Shown piece after piece: positions 47,451-55,965 of a DNA stretch of 64,000 nt (positions are counted from its first letter, which is position 1; every line of letters begins with the position of its first letter). The position numbers and the translations under genes are program-made. The stretch spans positions 62,001-126,000 of the forward strand of contig NZ_QAYC01000005.1 of the NCBI RefSeq assembly GCF_003053725.1, read 5' to 3'. The notes under the pieces were generated by a model. That model ran no database searches, was not told where the DNA came from, and saw nothing but the letters and a program-made list of their open reading frames with translations. The DNA is from Rhodovulum kholense (GTDB taxonomy: Bacteria; Pseudomonadota; Alphaproteobacteria; Rhodobacterales; Rhodobacteraceae).

Positions 47451-48965
47451 TCAGCCGTTGCTGCGGCGCACGAAGCGGGCGGCCTCGGCGGCGGCGGCGC
47501 GCAGAGCGTTCGACTTGTTGACGGTTTCCTGCCATTCGGCGGCCGGGTCGGAATCGTAGACGACGCCGCCGCCCGCCTGAATGTAAAGCTTGTCGTCCTT
47601 CAGCACGGCCGTGCGCAGCGCGATGCACATGTCCATGTCGCCACCGGCCGCGAAATAGCCGACGCCGCCGCCATAGACGCCGCGCTTTTCGGGTTCGAGC
47701 TCGTCGATGATTTCCATCGCGCGGACCTTGGGCGCGCCCGAGACCGTGCCCGCGGGCAGACCGGCCAGCAGGGCCGACAGCGCATCCTCGCCCTCGGCGA
47801 TCTCGCCCACCACGTTCGAGACGATATGCATGACGTGGGAATAGCGCTCGATGATGAATTTCTCGGTCGGATGGACGGTGCCGATCTTCGCGACCCGGCC
47901 GACATCGTTGCGGCCCAGATCGAGCAGCATCAGATGTTCGGCCAGTTCCTTCCGGTCGCCCAGCAGGTCGGCCTCCAGCGCGCGGTCCTCGGCAGGGGTG
48001 GCGCCGCGCGGACGGGTGCCCGCGATGGGGCGGATCGTGACCTCGCCGCCGCGCAGCCGCACGAGGATCTCGGGGCTGGCGCCCACGACCTGGAAGCCGC
48101 CGAAATTGAAGAAGAACATGAAGGGCGAGGGGTTGGTGCGCCGCAAGCTGCGATAAAGCGCGAAGGGCGGCAGCGGAAAGTCCTGGGTCCAGCGCTGGGC
48201 CGGAACCACCTGGAAGATGTCGCCCGCGCGGATGTAGTCCTTGGCGGTCTCGACCGCGGCCATGTAGCTTTCGCGGGTGAAGTTCGAGACCGGCTCGCCG
48301 ATCTCGCGGGCCTCGCCGAAATCGCGGGTCTCGGCGGGCACCGCCCGGTCGAGATCGCGCAGCGCATCCATCACTCGCTCGGCGGCCTGGGCATAGGCGG
48401 CGCGGGCCGACAGGCCGGGTTCGGGCCGGGCGGGCGAGACCACCGTCACCTCGCCCTTGACGCCGTCCAGCACCGCCACGACCGAGGGCCTCAGCATCAG
48501 CGCATCGGGCAGGCCCAGCGGGTCGGGATTGACGTTCGGCAGCCGCTCGACCAGCCGGATCATGTCATAGCCCAGATAGCCGTAAAGCCCCGCCGCGATC
48601 GAGGGCAGGTCCTCGGGCATGTCGAGGGCGCTTTCGGCGAGGATCTGGCGCAGCGCCGCCAGCGGATGCCCCTCCATCGGCTCGAAGGCGTCGGGATCGA
48701 AGCGCGCCATGCGGTTGACGCGGCTGGTTTCGCCCCGGCATTCCCAGATCAGGTCGGGCTTGAGGCCGACCACCGAATAGCGCCCGCGCACCTCGCCGCC
48801 GGTGACCGATTCCAGCATGAAGCTGTCGGTCCGGGCACCCGCGAGTTTCAGCATCAGGGAAACCGGCGTATCGAGATCGGCGGCCAGCCGGGCATAGACG
48901 ACCTGGGCGCGACCGGCCTCGTAACCTGCCTCGAAGGCGGCGAACTCGGGAATGATCTTCGACAT
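47451..48965 (-). CDS. trpE: Anthranilate synthase component I
   Basis: First step of tryptophan synthesis, chorismate to anthranilate. 504 residues. N-terminal tryptophan-binding LLESVTGGE-type block (SFMLESVTGGEVRGRYSVVG), then the chorismate-binding domain with FQVVPAQRW, SPEILVRLRGGEVTIRPIAG, LDLGRNDVGRVAKIG and AGLPAGTVSGAPKVRAMEII. It lies 6 bp downstream of a ppiD-like gene on the same strand. The glutaminase partner is not in the window. No leader peptide or attenuator is seen upstream, as expected for an internal operon gene. Confidence 0.97.
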   Translation of the reverse strand: MSKIIPEFAAFEAGYEAGRAQVVYARLAADLDTPVSLMLKLAGARTDSFMLESVTGGEVRGRYSVVGLKPDLIWECRGETSRVNRMARFDPDAFEPMEGHPLAALRQILAESALDMPEDLPSIAAGLYGYLGYDMIRLVERLPNVNPDPLGLPDALMLRPSVVAVLDGVKGEVTVVSPARPEPGLSARAAYAQAAERVMDALRDLDRAVPAETRDFGEAREIGEPVSNFTRESYMAAVETAKDYIRAGDIFQVVPAQRWTQDFPLPPFALYRSLRRTNPSPFMFFFNFGGFQVVGASPEILVRLRGGEVTIRPIAGTRPRGATPAEDRALEADLLGDRKELAEHLMLLDLGRNDVGRVAKIGTVHPTEKFIIERYSHVMHIVSNVVGEIAEGEDALSALLAGLPAGTVSGAPKVRAMEIIDELEPEKRGVYGGGVGYFAAGGDMDMCIALRTAVLKDDKLYIQAGGGVVYDSDPAAEWQETVNKSNALRAAAAEAARFVRRSNG

Positions 48966-48971
48966 GGGCGC

Positions 48972-50822
48972 TTACCGGAACTGGGCGTGGACGGCGTTGA
49001 TCGCCGCCTGGTCGAGCGACAGCCCGGCGGCGTTGATCACCGCCTGGGCGAAGGAATTGTAAAGGTCCTGGGCGATCCCCTGGCTGACCTGCGAGGCGAT
49101 GCTCTGGCGCAGCGCCTCGGCGCCCGGATCGGTCGCATCGGGGGGCAGGATGGCGTCGAGCCGGATCAGCCAGACCTCGTCGCCCGCGGGCACGACGGCG
49201 GTATCGCCTTCGGCCCCCAGCGAGAACAGCGCATCGGACAGCGGCTGCGGCATCAGCCCGCCGCGCGACAGGGCGCTTTCCGAGGTCACCTGAAGCCCGA
49301 GCGCGGCCATGTCCTCGCCGCCCTCGACCCGCGCCTTCAGCGCCTCGGCCTTGGCGGCAAGCTCGCGCGCGGTCTCGGCCTTGCGCCAGTCCTCGGCGAC
49401 CTGGTCGCGCACCTCGTCAAGCGGGCGCAGGGTGGGCGGGGTTTCCCCGTCGAGCCGCAGCGCGAAGATCCCGCCGTCGTCCAGTTCCTTCACTTCGGGG
49501 AAGTCGCCCTCGACGGCCGCATCGGCGGCGTCGCGGAAGTCCGGATAGGCGGCGATGCCCTGGTCGCTGTCGGCCGTATAGTCGATCTCGCCCAGCTCCA
49601 TGTCGGTTTCGCGTGCCAGATCCTCAAGCGTCGCACCCGCGGCCAGCAGGTCGTCGAACTCCGACATCTTGTCGGCGATCATCCGCACCGCGCGGTCGTG
49701 CACCGCCTCGGGGGCGAGGGTTTCGCGCGCCTCCTCGAAGGGGATCTCCTGCTTGGCGAGGATCGCGTTCACCCGGAAGATCGCGGGGCCGAGATCCGAC
49801 ATCACCGGCCCGGCAAGACCGGGTTCGGTCAGCGCAAAGACCGCCTGTCCGGCCTCGCCGCCGATCTGCACCTCGGAGACGTCGCCAAGGTCGATATCGT
49901 CGATCGAGAGGCCGCGCGCGGCGACCGCGTTGTCGAAGCTTTCGTCGCCAGAGGCGATCTTGTCCCAGGCGGCCTGCGCCTCGGTCATGTCTGCAAAGAC
50001 CAGACGTTCGACCAGACGTTTCTCGGGCTGCACGAACTCGTCGATATGTTCTTGATAAAGCTGATGAAGCAGCTCTTCGTCGGGCTCGATCCGGTTCGCC
50101 ATCATCTCGGGGGTGAGCCAGGCATAGGTGATCCTGCGCGTCATCGGGGCGGTATAGGCAGCGGGGGTCGCCTCGTACTGGGCGGTCAGGTCGTCCCCGG
50201 TCGGGTCGGGCACCGGCGCGTCGAGATCCTCGGCGGTCAGGTGGATCAGGCTGACGCTGCGCCGTTCGGCGATGAAGCCGTAAAGCTCGTCGACATAGGT
50301 CTGGGGCGCGGTCAGGCCGGCAACCACGGCCGTCTGCAGCAGCGAGCGCGCGGCCTCGTCGCGGAGCGAGGCCTCGAACTGCGCCTCGGTCAGGCCGTTC
50401 TGGGACAGGGTGTAGCGATAGGCCTCGCGGTCGAAGCTGCCATCGGGGCCCTTGAAGGCGTCGATCCGCATCACCTCGCGGGCGACCTGGTCGTCGCCGA
50501 CCGACACGCCGATCCGGGCCATCTCGTTGTCGAGCGCGGCATTCGAGATCTCCTGGGCGCGGACCGCATCGACCAGCCCGGTCGACTGGGCCTCGGCGAT
50601 GCTCATGGTCTGGCCGCCGGTCGCGGCGGCGCGGGCGCGCAATTCGCGCTGCAGCGCGCGGGCATAGGTGTCGGTGCTGATCTTCGTGTCGCCGACGCTG
50701 CCGATGGTTTCGACCCGGCCGCCGAAATTCTTGACCCCGAAGCCACCGAGGCCCAGCACCACGAAGATCAGCATCAGCCAGACGAGCGTCTTCGAGATTT
50801 GCTTGCCTTTGGACTTGGACAT
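48972..50822 (-). CDS. ppiD: Membrane-anchored parvulin-type foldase PpiD
   Basis: Periplasmic chaperone anchored in the inner membrane near the Sec translocon. 616 residues from ATG 50822. One transmembrane helix (TLVWLMLIFVVLGLGGFGVK), a SurA-like N-terminal chaperone region from about residue 45 (VGDTKISTDTYARAL), and a parvulin domain about residues 260-360 with FDNAVAARGLSIDDIDLGDV. The parvulin loop lacks some classical catalytic residues, as in E. coli PpiD, so chaperone rather than isomerase activity is more likely. It precedes trpE by 6 bp. Confidence 0.9.
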   Translation of the reverse strand: MSKSKGKQISKTLVWLMLIFVVLGLGGFGVKNFGGRVETIGSVGDTKISTDTYARALQRELRARAAATGGQTMSIAEAQSTGLVDAVRAQEISNAALDNEMARIGVSVGDDQVAREVMRIDAFKGPDGSFDREAYRYTLSQNGLTEAQFEASLRDEAARSLLQTAVVAGLTAPQTYVDELYGFIAERRSVSLIHLTAEDLDAPVPDPTGDDLTAQYEATPAAYTAPMTRRITYAWLTPEMMANRIEPDEELLHQLYQEHIDEFVQPEKRLVERLVFADMTEAQAAWDKIASGDESFDNAVAARGLSIDDIDLGDVSEVQIGGEAGQAVFALTEPGLAGPVMSDLGPAIFRVNAILAKQEIPFEEARETLAPEAVHDRAVRMIADKMSEFDDLLAAGATLEDLARETDMELGEIDYTADSDQGIAAYPDFRDAADAAVEGDFPEVKELDDGGIFALRLDGETPPTLRPLDEVRDQVAEDWRKAETARELAAKAEALKARVEGGEDMAALGLQVTSESALSRGGLMPQPLSDALFSLGAEGDTAVVPAGDEVWLIRLDAILPPDATDPGAEALRQSIASQVSQGIAQDLYNSFAQAVINAAGLSLDQAAINAVHAQFR

Positions 50823-50888
50823 CGGGCCGCCTCCCTGCCGGATCTGGGTTCGCTGCTGTGTAGGTCTTTGCGCGGTCCCCCGCAAGCG

Positions 50889-52073
50889 TCAGGGGCGGAA
50901 GGCCGCAAGCCGCTCGAACAGCGTCCGAAGGCCCGGACGGTCGATATTGGCAAAGGCGATCCGCAGCTGGTCGCGGCTGCCCGGATCGGCCTCGGGCAGG
51001 AACATCGCCCCCGGCAGCAGCAGCACGCCCGCCTCGGCCACGAGCCGGCGGGCCAGCGTCGTCGCATCGAGCGCGAAGGGGTGGCGCGCCCAGGCGAAGA
51101 AGGCGCCCGCGCCCATCAGCTCCCAGCCCGGCAGGGCGGCGAAGCCGGTTTCGACGGCTGTGCGGCGGGCGAGGATCTCGGCCCGGTCGTCAGCCTTCCA
51201 GGCGGCGAGGTTGCGCAGCCCCCAGAGCGCCGCGCGCTGGCCAAGCTGATTGGCGCAGATCGCCACCGTGTCGAGGAACTTCTCGACCTCGGCCACGATC
51301 GGTTCGGCGGCGACCAGCGCGCCCACGCGATGCCCGGTCAGCCGGTAGGCCTTGGAGAAGGAATAAAGCTGGATCAGCGTGTCGCCCCAGTCGGGATCGG
51401 CGAACAGCCGGTGCGGGGCGCCGTCACGCCCGTCGAAATCGCGGTAGGTCTCGTCGAGGATCAGGGCGATCCCGTGATTGCGGCAAAGCGTCAGGACCTC
51501 GGCCACGAGCCCCGCCGGATATTCGAGCCCGGTCGGGTTGTTGGGCGTGACCAGCACGATGGCGCGGGTGCGCGGCGTGATCAGGGCCGCGGCGCGCTGG
51601 ACCTCGGGCAGCAGGTTGGCCCCGGTCGAGAGCGGCACCGCCCGCACGCCGGCCATGTCGAGCCACATCTTGTGGTTGAAATACCAGGGCGTGGGCAGGA
51701 TCACCTCGTCCCCGGCGGCGGCGATGGCCGAGACGGCCGCGCAGAAGGCCTGGTTGCAGCCTTGGGTGATGGCGACCTGTTCGGGCCGGATCGCGCCGCC
51801 ATAGGCCGTGGACCACTGATCGGCGATTTCGGCGCGCAGTTCGGGCAGGCCCAGCACGGGGCCGTAAAGATGCGCGCCCGGATCGTTCAGCGCGGCCTCG
51901 GCGATGGCCTGGCGCAGCGCCGCGGGCGGCGGGTCCATCGGCGCGGCCTGGCTGACATTGAGAAGCGGCCGGTCGGGCGGAAACTCGATCCCGTCAAGCC
52001 AGCGCCGCGCCTCCATGATCGGGGGCGCGAAACTGGCGGCGGTGCCGCCGCGCGGTGGCTGGCGGGCGGGCAT
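50889..52073 (-). CDS. Class I/II pyridoxal-phosphate aminotransferase
   Basis: 394 residues of fold-type I. The PLP lysine lies in SFSKAYRLTGHRVGALV near residue 240, with the Asn/Asp/Tyr ligands in LVTPNNPTGLEYP, ILDETYRDFDGRD and NQAFCAAVSAIAAAGDEVIL. The active-site Arg near the C-terminus is in DQLRIAFANID. Substrate is not evident; the YFNHKMW segment after the first sheet is typical of an alanine/aspartate-type subgroup of Rhodobacterales. It lies 9 bp before the gpt stop on the same strand and 66 bp upstream of ppiD. Confidence 0.88.
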   Translation of the reverse strand: MPARQPPRGGTAASFAPPIMEARRWLDGIEFPPDRPLLNVSQAAPMDPPPAALRQAIAEAALNDPGAHLYGPVLGLPELRAEIADQWSTAYGGAIRPEQVAITQGCNQAFCAAVSAIAAAGDEVILPTPWYFNHKMWLDMAGVRAVPLSTGANLLPEVQRAAALITPRTRAIVLVTPNNPTGLEYPAGLVAEVLTLCRNHGIALILDETYRDFDGRDGAPHRLFADPDWGDTLIQLYSFSKAYRLTGHRVGALVAAEPIVAEVEKFLDTVAICANQLGQRAALWGLRNLAAWKADDRAEILARRTAVETGFAALPGWELMGAGAFFAWARHPFALDATTLARRLVAEAGVLLLPGAMFLPEADPGSRDQLRIAFANIDRPGLRTLFERLAAFRP

Positions 52074-52082
52074 CGCGGCCCC

Positions 52083-52589
52083 CTATTCGCCCGCGCGGTA
52101 GGGTTTGACGTATTGCAGCGCCATGTCCCACGGGAAGAAGATCCAGGTGTCCTGGCTGACCTCGGTGATGTAGGTGTCGACCTGCGGCCGGCCCATGGGT
52201 TTGGCATAGACCGTGGCGACATGGGCCTTGGGCATGGTCGCGCGGACCACCTCGAGAGTGCGCCCGGTATCGACCAGATCGTCGACGATCAGCACCCCGG
52301 TGCCGTCGCCCACTAGATCGCGGTCGGGCATCTTGATGATGACCGGCGCGCTCTGGGACTGGTGGTTGTAGGACTTGACCGAGATCGTGTCGACCATGCG
52401 GATGTCGAGTTCGCGCGAGACGATCATCGCCGGGGCCATGCCGCCCCGGGTGATCCCGACCACCGCGCGCCAGGCGCCGTTGTCGGGCCCCTGTCCGTCG
52501 AGCCTCCAGGCCAGCGCCCGCGCATCGCGGTGCAGCTGGTCCCAGCTGACGTGAAAGCCTTTTTCATGGGGCAGGCGGTCGGGGGCCAT
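52083..52589 (-). CDS. gpt: Xanthine(-guanine) phosphoribosyltransferase
   Basis: Purine salvage enzyme, 168 residues. The PRPP-binding motif is [17 protein letters not shown], and the flexible loop and base-binding segment [20 protein letters not shown] matches bacterial Gpt. The start [20 protein letters not shown] is also conserved in the family. It precedes the aminotransferase by 9 bp on the same strand, suggesting joint transcription. Confidence 0.92.
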   Translation of the reverse strand: MAPDRLPHEKGFHVSWDQLHRDARALAWRLDGQGPDNGAWRAVVGITRGGMAPAMIVSRELDIRMVDTISVKSYNHQSQSAPVIIKMPDRDLVGDGTGVLIVDDLVDTGRTLEVVRATMPKAHVATVYAKPMGRPQVDTYITEVSQDTWIFFPWDMALQYVKPYRAGE

Positions 52590-52689
52590 CGGTGTCTCCT
52601 GTGCGTGCGTGCGACGAATGGCAGGTGGCGCGCGCCCGCGTCAAGCGCCGCCGCACGCGCCGCGGCGCCCGATGGGGGGCGCGGACGGC

Positions 52690-53514
52690 TCAGCCGTCCT
52701 TGCGTCCGGTGACCGCGTCAATATCGGGCGCGTCGACCGCCTTCATGCCGACGCTGTGATAGCCGGCATCGACATGGTGCACCTCGCCGGTGACCGCGCT
52801 GCCGAGATCCGACAGAAGATAAAGCGCCGATTTTCCGACTTCGTCCTGGGTCACATTGCGCCGAAGCGGCGAATTCAGTTCATTCCATTTCAAGATATAG
52901 CGGAAATCGCCAATGCCGCTGGCGGCCAGCGTCTTGATCGGTCCGGCGGAAATGGCATTGACGCGAATTCCATCCTTGCCGAGGTCTTCGGCCATGTAGC
53001 GGACCGAGGCCTCGAGGGCGGCCTTGGCGATGCCCATCACGTTATAGTGAGGCATCACCCGCTCGGCCCCGTAATAGGTCAGCGTGAGCGCCGAGCCGCC
53101 TTCGGTCATGAGGCGGGCGGCGCGCTGGACGGCGGCGGTGAAGGAGAAGACCGAGATGTCCATCGACATCAGGAAGTTCGACCGGGACGTGTCGACATAG
53201 CGGCCGCGCAGCTCGTTCTTGTCCGAGAAGCCGATGGCATGGACGATGAAATCGAGCCGGCCCCAGCGCGCCTCGAGCGCGGCGAAGAGGGCGTCGAGCG
53301 ACTCTTCGCTGGCGACGTCGCATTCCAGCACCATATCGCTGCCCAGGCTCTCGGCCAGCGGCATCACGCGTTTCTTAAGTGCTTCGCCCTGATAGGAAAA
53401 AGCCAGCTCAGCGCCGGCGTCCGCGCATTGCCGCGCGATCCCCCAGGCGATGGACTTGTCGTTGGCGAGTCCCATGATCAGGCCTCGCTTGCCCTCCATC
53501 AGCTTTGTCGACAT
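52690..53514 (-). CDS. fabI: Enoyl-[acyl-carrier-protein] reductase FabI
   Basis: Last reduction of the fatty-acid elongation cycle, NADH dependent. 274 residues from ATG 53514 (MSTKLMEGKRGLIMGLANDK); the 72 upstream codons are antisense to pdxH. The dinucleotide motif GLANDKSIAWGIA and the catalytic YNVMGIAKAALEASVRYMA (Tyr-x6-Lys) are present. Divergent from pdxH across 100 bp, which must hold both promoters. Confidence 0.96.
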   Translation of the reverse strand: MSTKLMEGKRGLIMGLANDKSIAWGIARQCADAGAELAFSYQGEALKKRVMPLAESLGSDMVLECDVASEESLDALFAALEARWGRLDFIVHAIGFSDKNELRGRYVDTSRSNFLMSMDISVFSFTAAVQRAARLMTEGGSALTLTYYGAERVMPHYNVMGIAKAALEASVRYMAEDLGKDGIRVNAISAGPIKTLAASGIGDFRYILKWNELNSPLRRNVTQDEVGKSALYLLSDLGSAVTGEVHHVDAGYHSVGMKAVDAPDIDAVTGRKDG

Positions 53515-53614
53515 CCGAGGTCCCCTCGACCATCTGTTCAAAATTTTGCCGCCGGTGTAGGGCAAATGCACGAACCCATCAAGTGCCACAGGGTCAACCA
53601 GGAGGACGCAGGCC

Positions 53615-54220
53615 ATGAGCGACCGGGACGGACACTTCGCAGGCGACGATCCCTTCGCGATCGCGCGCGCCTGGCTGGCCGAGGCCGAAAAGACCGAACC
53701 GAACGATCCGAATGCGATCGCTCTGGCCACGGTCGACGCGCAGGGATTGCCGAATGTGCGGATGGTGCTGCTGAAGGAGATTGAGCCCGACGCTTTCCTG
53801 TTCTACACCAATTACGAAAGTGTAAAGGCGGGTGAAATTACCCTAACGAATAAAGCGGCATTCGTGTTACACTGGAAATCATTGCGGCGCCAGATCCGGG
53901 TCCGTGGCGTGACCGAAAAGGAAGAAGGCGAAAAAGCCGATGCCTATTATGCCTCGCGTGCGTTGCAGAGCCGACTTGGAGCCTGGGCGTCTCGGCAGTC
54001 GCGACCCTTGGCGTCGCGGCGCGAATTGATGGCCGAGGTGGCGCTTGTCACCGCCAGGCGCGGCGTGTCGCCGCAACGGCCGCCCTTCTGGGGAGGCTTC
54101 AGACTGAGGCCCCTCGAGATAGAATTCTGGGCCGACGGGGCCTTCCGCCTGCACGACCGGTTTCGCTGGTGCAGAGATACACTTGACGCTGAGTGGAAGA
54201 TCGCCAGACTCTACCCTTGA
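53615..54220 (+). CDS. pdxH: Pyridoxamine 5'-phosphate oxidase
   Basis: FMN enzyme that makes pyridoxal phosphate, the cofactor of the aminotransferases above. 201 residues. FMN-binding segments include [20 protein letters not shown] and [20 protein letters not shown]; the C-terminal [17 protein letters not shown] is the conserved substrate-site tail. ATG at 53615 follows AGGAGGA. Confidence 0.96.
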   Translation: MSDRDGHFAGDDPFAIARAWLAEAEKTEPNDPNAIALATVDAQGLPNVRMVLLKEIEPDAFLFYTNYESVKAGEITLTNKAAFVLHWKSLRRQIRVRGVTEKEEGEKADAYYASRALQSRLGAWASRQSRPLASRRELMAEVALVTARRGVSPQRPPFWGGFRLRPLEIEFWADGAFRLHDRFRWCRDTLDAEWKIARLYP

Positions 54221-54340
54221 TTGCCCGGAGGCGGTCCGGGCAACGCGCGGCGGGACGATGGGGCGTCGAACTCTTTTTGGGGAGTGCGTCTGGCCAGCGT
54301 CCAGGCGCCTGAGGCATCAAAGACGACCGGGACCGGACGT

Positions 54341-54886
54341 ATGGACAAGGACAGCGACACGGCGTTGCGCGTCGAAGGGCGTGTTAAGTGGTTCGATCCG
54401 TCAAAGGGGTTCGGCTTTGTCGTGTCCGACGAAGGCGGCCCGGATATCCTGCTGCACGCGAATGTGCTGCGGAACTTCGGACAGAATTCGGTGTCGGACG
54501 GGGCGGGGATCGTTCTGGTCGTGAACCGGACGGCCCGCGGGTTGCAGGCGACAGAGGTTCTGAAGATCGAGCCGCCCGTGGCCACCGGGGCGCCCCCGCT
54601 TGAGGATGCGATGCATCTGACGGCCGAACAGGTCGCGGCATTGCCGCTGGAACCCGCGCGCGTTAAATGGTTCGACAAGGCCAAGGGCTTTGGTTTTGCC
54701 AATGTCTTCGGCCGCGACGACGACGTGTTCATTCATATCGAGGTGCTGCGGCGGTCGGGACTGGCCGATCTGCAGCCGGGCGAGGCCATCGCGGTGCGGG
54801 TCACCGAAGGCCAGCGCGGCCGCCTCGCAATATCGGTGGGTCCATGGGAAAGCGCGCTCGGTCCGGACGGGGACTTCGCAAGATAG
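54341..54886 (+). CDS. Double cold-shock-domain protein
   Basis: 181 residues with two cold-shock domains that bind single-stranded nucleic acid. The first has GRVKWFDPSKGFGFVVSDEG (RNP1-type KGFGFV) and the second RVKWFDKAKGFGFANVFGRD followed by DDVFIHIEVLRRSG (RNP2-type VFIH). The first domain's second motif is a degenerate DILLHANVLRNFG. Two-domain proteins of this kind are characteristic of alphaproteobacteria. ATG at 54341 is chosen by domain boundary; the earlier frame has no ribosome site. Its 3' end overlaps the DUF192 gene by 43 nt. Confidence 0.9.
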   Translation: MDKDSDTALRVEGRVKWFDPSKGFGFVVSDEGGPDILLHANVLRNFGQNSVSDGAGIVLVVNRTARGLQATEVLKIEPPVATGAPPLEDAMHLTAEQVAALPLEPARVKWFDKAKGFGFANVFGRDDDVFIHIEVLRRSGLADLQPGEAIAVRVTEGQRGRLAISVGPWESALGPDGDFAR

Positions 54887-55353
54887 CGGTCCGGGCGGCG
54901 GCAGCCAGTCTTCTGGTCTGGGCGGTTGCGGGGGCGGCGCGTGCCGCCGATTGCGCCGAGACCCGGGTCGATCTGCGCGGCGACTGGGGCACGGCGCGGT
55001 TTACCGTCGAGATCGCCGATGACGAGGCCGAGCGGGCGCTTGGCCTGATGAACCGGACCCATCTGGCCGGATCGGCGGGGATGCTCTTCGTCTATCCAGA
55101 TCCGCAGCCCGTCGCCTTCTGGATGGAGAACACGCTGATCCCGCTCGATATGATCTTCCTCGACGGGGCAGGGCGGGTGAAGAAGGTGCATGCCAATGCG
55201 GTGCCGCTGGACCGGACGCCCATCGATGGCGGGCCGGGCATTCTGGCGGTGCTCGAGATCAATGGCGGGCTTGCCGGCCGGCTGGGCATCGCGCCCGGCA
55301 CCGAGCTGCGCCATCCCGCCTTCGGACCGGACGCCGCCTGGCCCTGCGACTAG
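54844..55353 (+). CDS. Exported DUF192 protein
   Basis: 169 residues. The n-region has several Arg/Lys, followed by a hydrophobic stretch and cleavage site (SLLVWAVAGAARAADC), so it is exported. The DUF192 domain shows RALGLMNRTHLAGSAGMLFV, PVAFWMENTLIPLDMIFLD and VLEINGGLAGRLGIAPG, all conserved. The domain's function is unknown. The only in-frame start that keeps a signal peptide is ATG 54844, which overlaps the cold-shock gene by 43 nt, so the two are read from one message. Confidence 0.88.
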   Translation: MGKRARSGRGLRKIAVRAAAASLLVWAVAGAARAADCAETRVDLRGDWGTARFTVEIADDEAERALGLMNRTHLAGSAGMLFVYPDPQPVAFWMENTLIPLDMIFLDGAGRVKKVHANAVPLDRTPIDGGPGILAVLEINGGLAGRLGIAPGTELRHPAFGPDAAWPCD

Positions 55354-55402
55354 GGCCCAAGCCTCTTTCCTTGCGGCCGCCCGGGCGCTATGGAGGCGGC
55401 CA

Positions 55403-55479
55403 CGGGGCGTAGCGCAGCCTGGTAGCGCGACGGCTTTGGGTGCCGTAGGCCGTGGGTTCGAATCCCGCCGCCCCGACCA
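55403..55479 (+). tRNA. tRNA-Pro (anticodon UGG)
   Basis: 77 nt with encoded CCA. The anticodon stem-loop ACGGC-TTTGGGT-GCCGT gives anticodon TGG; acceptor CGGGGCG/CGCCCCG, D and T arms are complete. A perfect 7-bp hairpin GGCCGCC/GGCGGCC (55375-55381, 55395-55401) abuts the 5' end. Confidence 0.97.
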
Positions 55480-55615
55480 TAACCCACTTCGTTAACCTTT
55501 TGAGCTTTTTCGGCTTTTTCGCCGCAGGCTCTGGCAGAATTCGTTAACTCGGGGGACGAATCTCAACCTTCGCGTGCAAGCCCTTCTTCTCGCGCGGTTT
55601 TCCATCCCCATCCTG

Positions 55616-55636
55616 TTTTCCACAAGCTGTGGATGA
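55616..55636. promoter_or_regulatory. Pair of inverted DnaA-box-like sites upstream of nrdJ
   Basis: TTTTCCACA and TGTGGATGA (reading TCATCCACA on the other strand) each differ from TTATCCACA at one position and face each other across 3 bp. They also form a TCCACA/TGTGGA palindrome. DnaA control of ribonucleotide reductase genes is known in other bacteria. Confidence 0.45.
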
Positions 55637-55750
55637 CTCAAGCCCTTGTGGTCAGCCGCCCAGTCAACCCCAAAAACTTGGCCTTCGGCGCAAGAATCGC
55701 GTTGACCAATCCCCTAATTTTCCGTCAATTTGTATGGGCTGGGCGGGGCA

Positions 55751-55766
55751 ACACTAGATCTAGTGG
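55751..55766. promoter_or_regulatory. NrdR-box-like palindrome upstream of nrdJ
   Basis: ACACTAGATCTAGTGG has a perfect 14-bp palindromic core (55752-55765) and fits the NrdR repressor box pattern acaCwAtATatwGtgt at most positions. It lies 200 bp upstream of nrdJ. The expected second box about 31 bp away is not evident. Confidence 0.55.
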
Positions 55767-55965
55767 CTCGACCGAGGGTCGGGAACAGCGCCTCGGCGGG
55801 ACAGGACCAAAGGCATACAGCACGCGAGATGGCGGGCACGTCCGGTCCGGCGGCACGGCCGTCGGAGGAGAGCATGCCTTTGCCTGACGGCAGACAGCTT
55901 GGCAGACGGGCACGCGACGCTCTCGCGGCGCCCGGACAGAAAAATACGGGATACGGGGCAGATCC

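Larger units (their letters stand above)
55480..55965. promoter_or_regulatory. nrdJ upstream region (no gene)
   Basis: 486 bp without a convincing frame. It contains two inverted DnaA-box-like 9-mers (55616-55624 and 55628-55636) and an NrdR-type palindrome (55751-55766). Frames crossing it pass through these sites and lack ribosome sites, so I treat them as noise. Confidence 0.6.

Noticed and set aside
47826-52316. Plus-strand open frame of 1496 codons antisense to trpE, ppiD and the aminotransferase
   Set aside because: It is a GC-bias shadow: the minus-strand genes below have clear family motifs, and this frame is Arg/Gly/Asp-rich with no domain, ribosome site or natural start.
55480-55965. 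Cobalamin riboswitch before the B12-dependent reductase
   Set aside because: I found no B12-box-like sequence or matching fold; protein-bound sites explain the region better.
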